A stretch of 5,025 nt of DNA from positions 1 through 5,025 of the forward strand of contig JAEZDV010000037.1 of assembly GCA_023417985.1 (NCBI GenBank). Reading direction: 5' to 3'. This document shows, piece after piece, positions 4,622-5,025 of the stretch. The translations under genes were made by a program, and so were the position numbers. Under the pieces are notes generated by a model, which ran no database searches, was not told the origin of the DNA, and was given only the letters and a program-made list of their open reading frames with translations. Numbering within the stretch: the stretch's first letter is position 1; each line of letters starts with the position of its first letter. Origin of the DNA: Actinomycetes bacterium. GTDB lineage: Bacteria; Actinomycetota; Actinomycetes; Mycobacteriales; Mycobacteriaceae.

Positions 4622-5025
4622 TCGTTTCAACTCTCGGACCGGCGGCCTCTCGCCGGCGTGCGCTCCGCTGGACCGCTGTGGCCACGGCCCTCACCTTCGC
4701 GGTGAGCGGCTGTGCGAGCGCCGGCGGTACGAACTCCACGAACGGAGCGTCGAGCGACAACCAGCTCACCTTGTCCGTGCCGGCGGTGCCGAACACGCTC
4801 TACCCGCTGATGGAGCCGGTCGCCGCGCAGTTCGCACACCTCCCGATGCTCAGCAGCCTGCTGCAGTACGAACCCCAGGAACGTGGTGAGTCGGTGCTCC
4901 CCAGTGTGGACCAGGTGGTTCCCGGGCTGGCGGAGTCGTACGAGCTCGTGCCCGACGGGTTGGTCCTGACGTTGCGTGAGGCCACATCGACCGCCGGAAA
5001 CCCGCTCACCGCAGAGGATGTCGCC
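4618..5025 (+). CDS. ABC transporter solute-binding lipoprotein, family 5 (peptide/nickel type), N-terminal part
   Basis: The frame is open from GTG 4618 to the window edge, giving the first 136 residues. The start has an arginine-rich segment (SRRRALR, 11-17, close to a twin-arginine motif), a hydrophobic stretch (about 18-29) and a lipobox ending in VSGC with the lipidated Cys at 32. A Ser/Thr/Gly/Asn-rich linker follows to about 48. The mature part begins LTLSVPAVPNTLYPL (50-64) and carries PGLAESYELVPDGLVLTL (102-119) and NPLTAEDVA (128-136), matching the early part of family 5 binding proteins (GLAESW..DGL...F and TAEDV). It would sit on the outer face of the membrane and hand a peptide, metal complex or other small solute to a permease pair. 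Permease and ATPase genes are expected downstream but are not visible. Substrate is unknown; context suggests the compound processed by the neighbouring enzymes. Confidence 0.85.
   Translation, partial: MIVSTLGPAASRRRALRWTAVATALTFAVSGCASAGGTNSTNGASSDNQLTLSVPAVPNTLYPLMEPVAAQFAHLPMLSSLLQYEPQERGESVLPSVDQVVPGLAESYELVPDGLVLTLREATSTAGNPLTAEDVA

Noticed and set aside
1..5025. tRNA, rRNA, CRISPR array, insertion sequence or riboswitch
   Set aside because: No cloverleaf, repeated spacer array, transposase frame, terminal inverted repeats or recognisable riboswitch core was seen; the only notable direct repeat is the 18-bp pair.

Overview
The window reads as chromosomal DNA of a GC-rich actinobacterium, probably Rhodococcus or a close relative. 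The grounds are strong G/C preference at third codon positions, a GTG start on the lipoprotein, ATGA/GTGA gene overlaps, the presence of both Shine-Dalgarno and apparently leaderless starts, and a GC-rich hairpin terminator without a T-tract. The genus is an inference; no rRNA or marker gene is present.

Layout from left to right. (1) Positions 38-361 hold a short unrecognised ORF ending in a perfect 18-bp tandem repeat. (2) 358-1383 (+) encodes a LacI/GalR-family regulator whose ATG overlaps the previous stop as ATGA. (3) 1511-2596 (+) encodes a flavin-dependent monooxygenase of the luciferase-like superfamily that closely resembles RutA, the pyrimidine oxygenase. (4) 2597-2804 is a convergent spacer with a perfect 13-bp hairpin, probably a terminator serving both strands. 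(5) 2805-3572 (-) encodes a short-chain dehydrogenase/reductase (SDR) with an intact Ser-Tyr-Lys site but an unusual nucleotide-binding glycine motif. (6) 3573-3826 is a divergent control region with a GAACCGGTTC palindrome flanked symmetrically by inverted GCATACT elements, followed by a possible 20-residue leader peptide. (7) 3827-4621 (+) encodes a two-cupin protein. (8) From 4618 to the window end (+) runs the beginning of a lipoprotein of the family 5 ABC solute-binding type, overlapping the cupin gene by GTGA.

Together this looks like a LacI-controlled catabolic island: an importer (solute-binding lipoprotein, with permease and ATPase genes expected downstream), a flavin monooxygenase for an initial oxidative or ring-opening step, an SDR for a carbonyl or alcohol intermediate, and a metal-binding cupin enzyme. 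RutA is the only recognisable Rut protein; none of the partners RutB-RutG lies in the window. The substrate therefore may be a pyrimidine or a different heterocycle/amide, and the sequence alone does not decide this. The most interesting points are the orphan RutA in this new setting, the symmetric divergent operator/promoter, the leader ORF coupled to the cupin gene, and the tandem repeat in front of a probably leaderless lacI-type gene.
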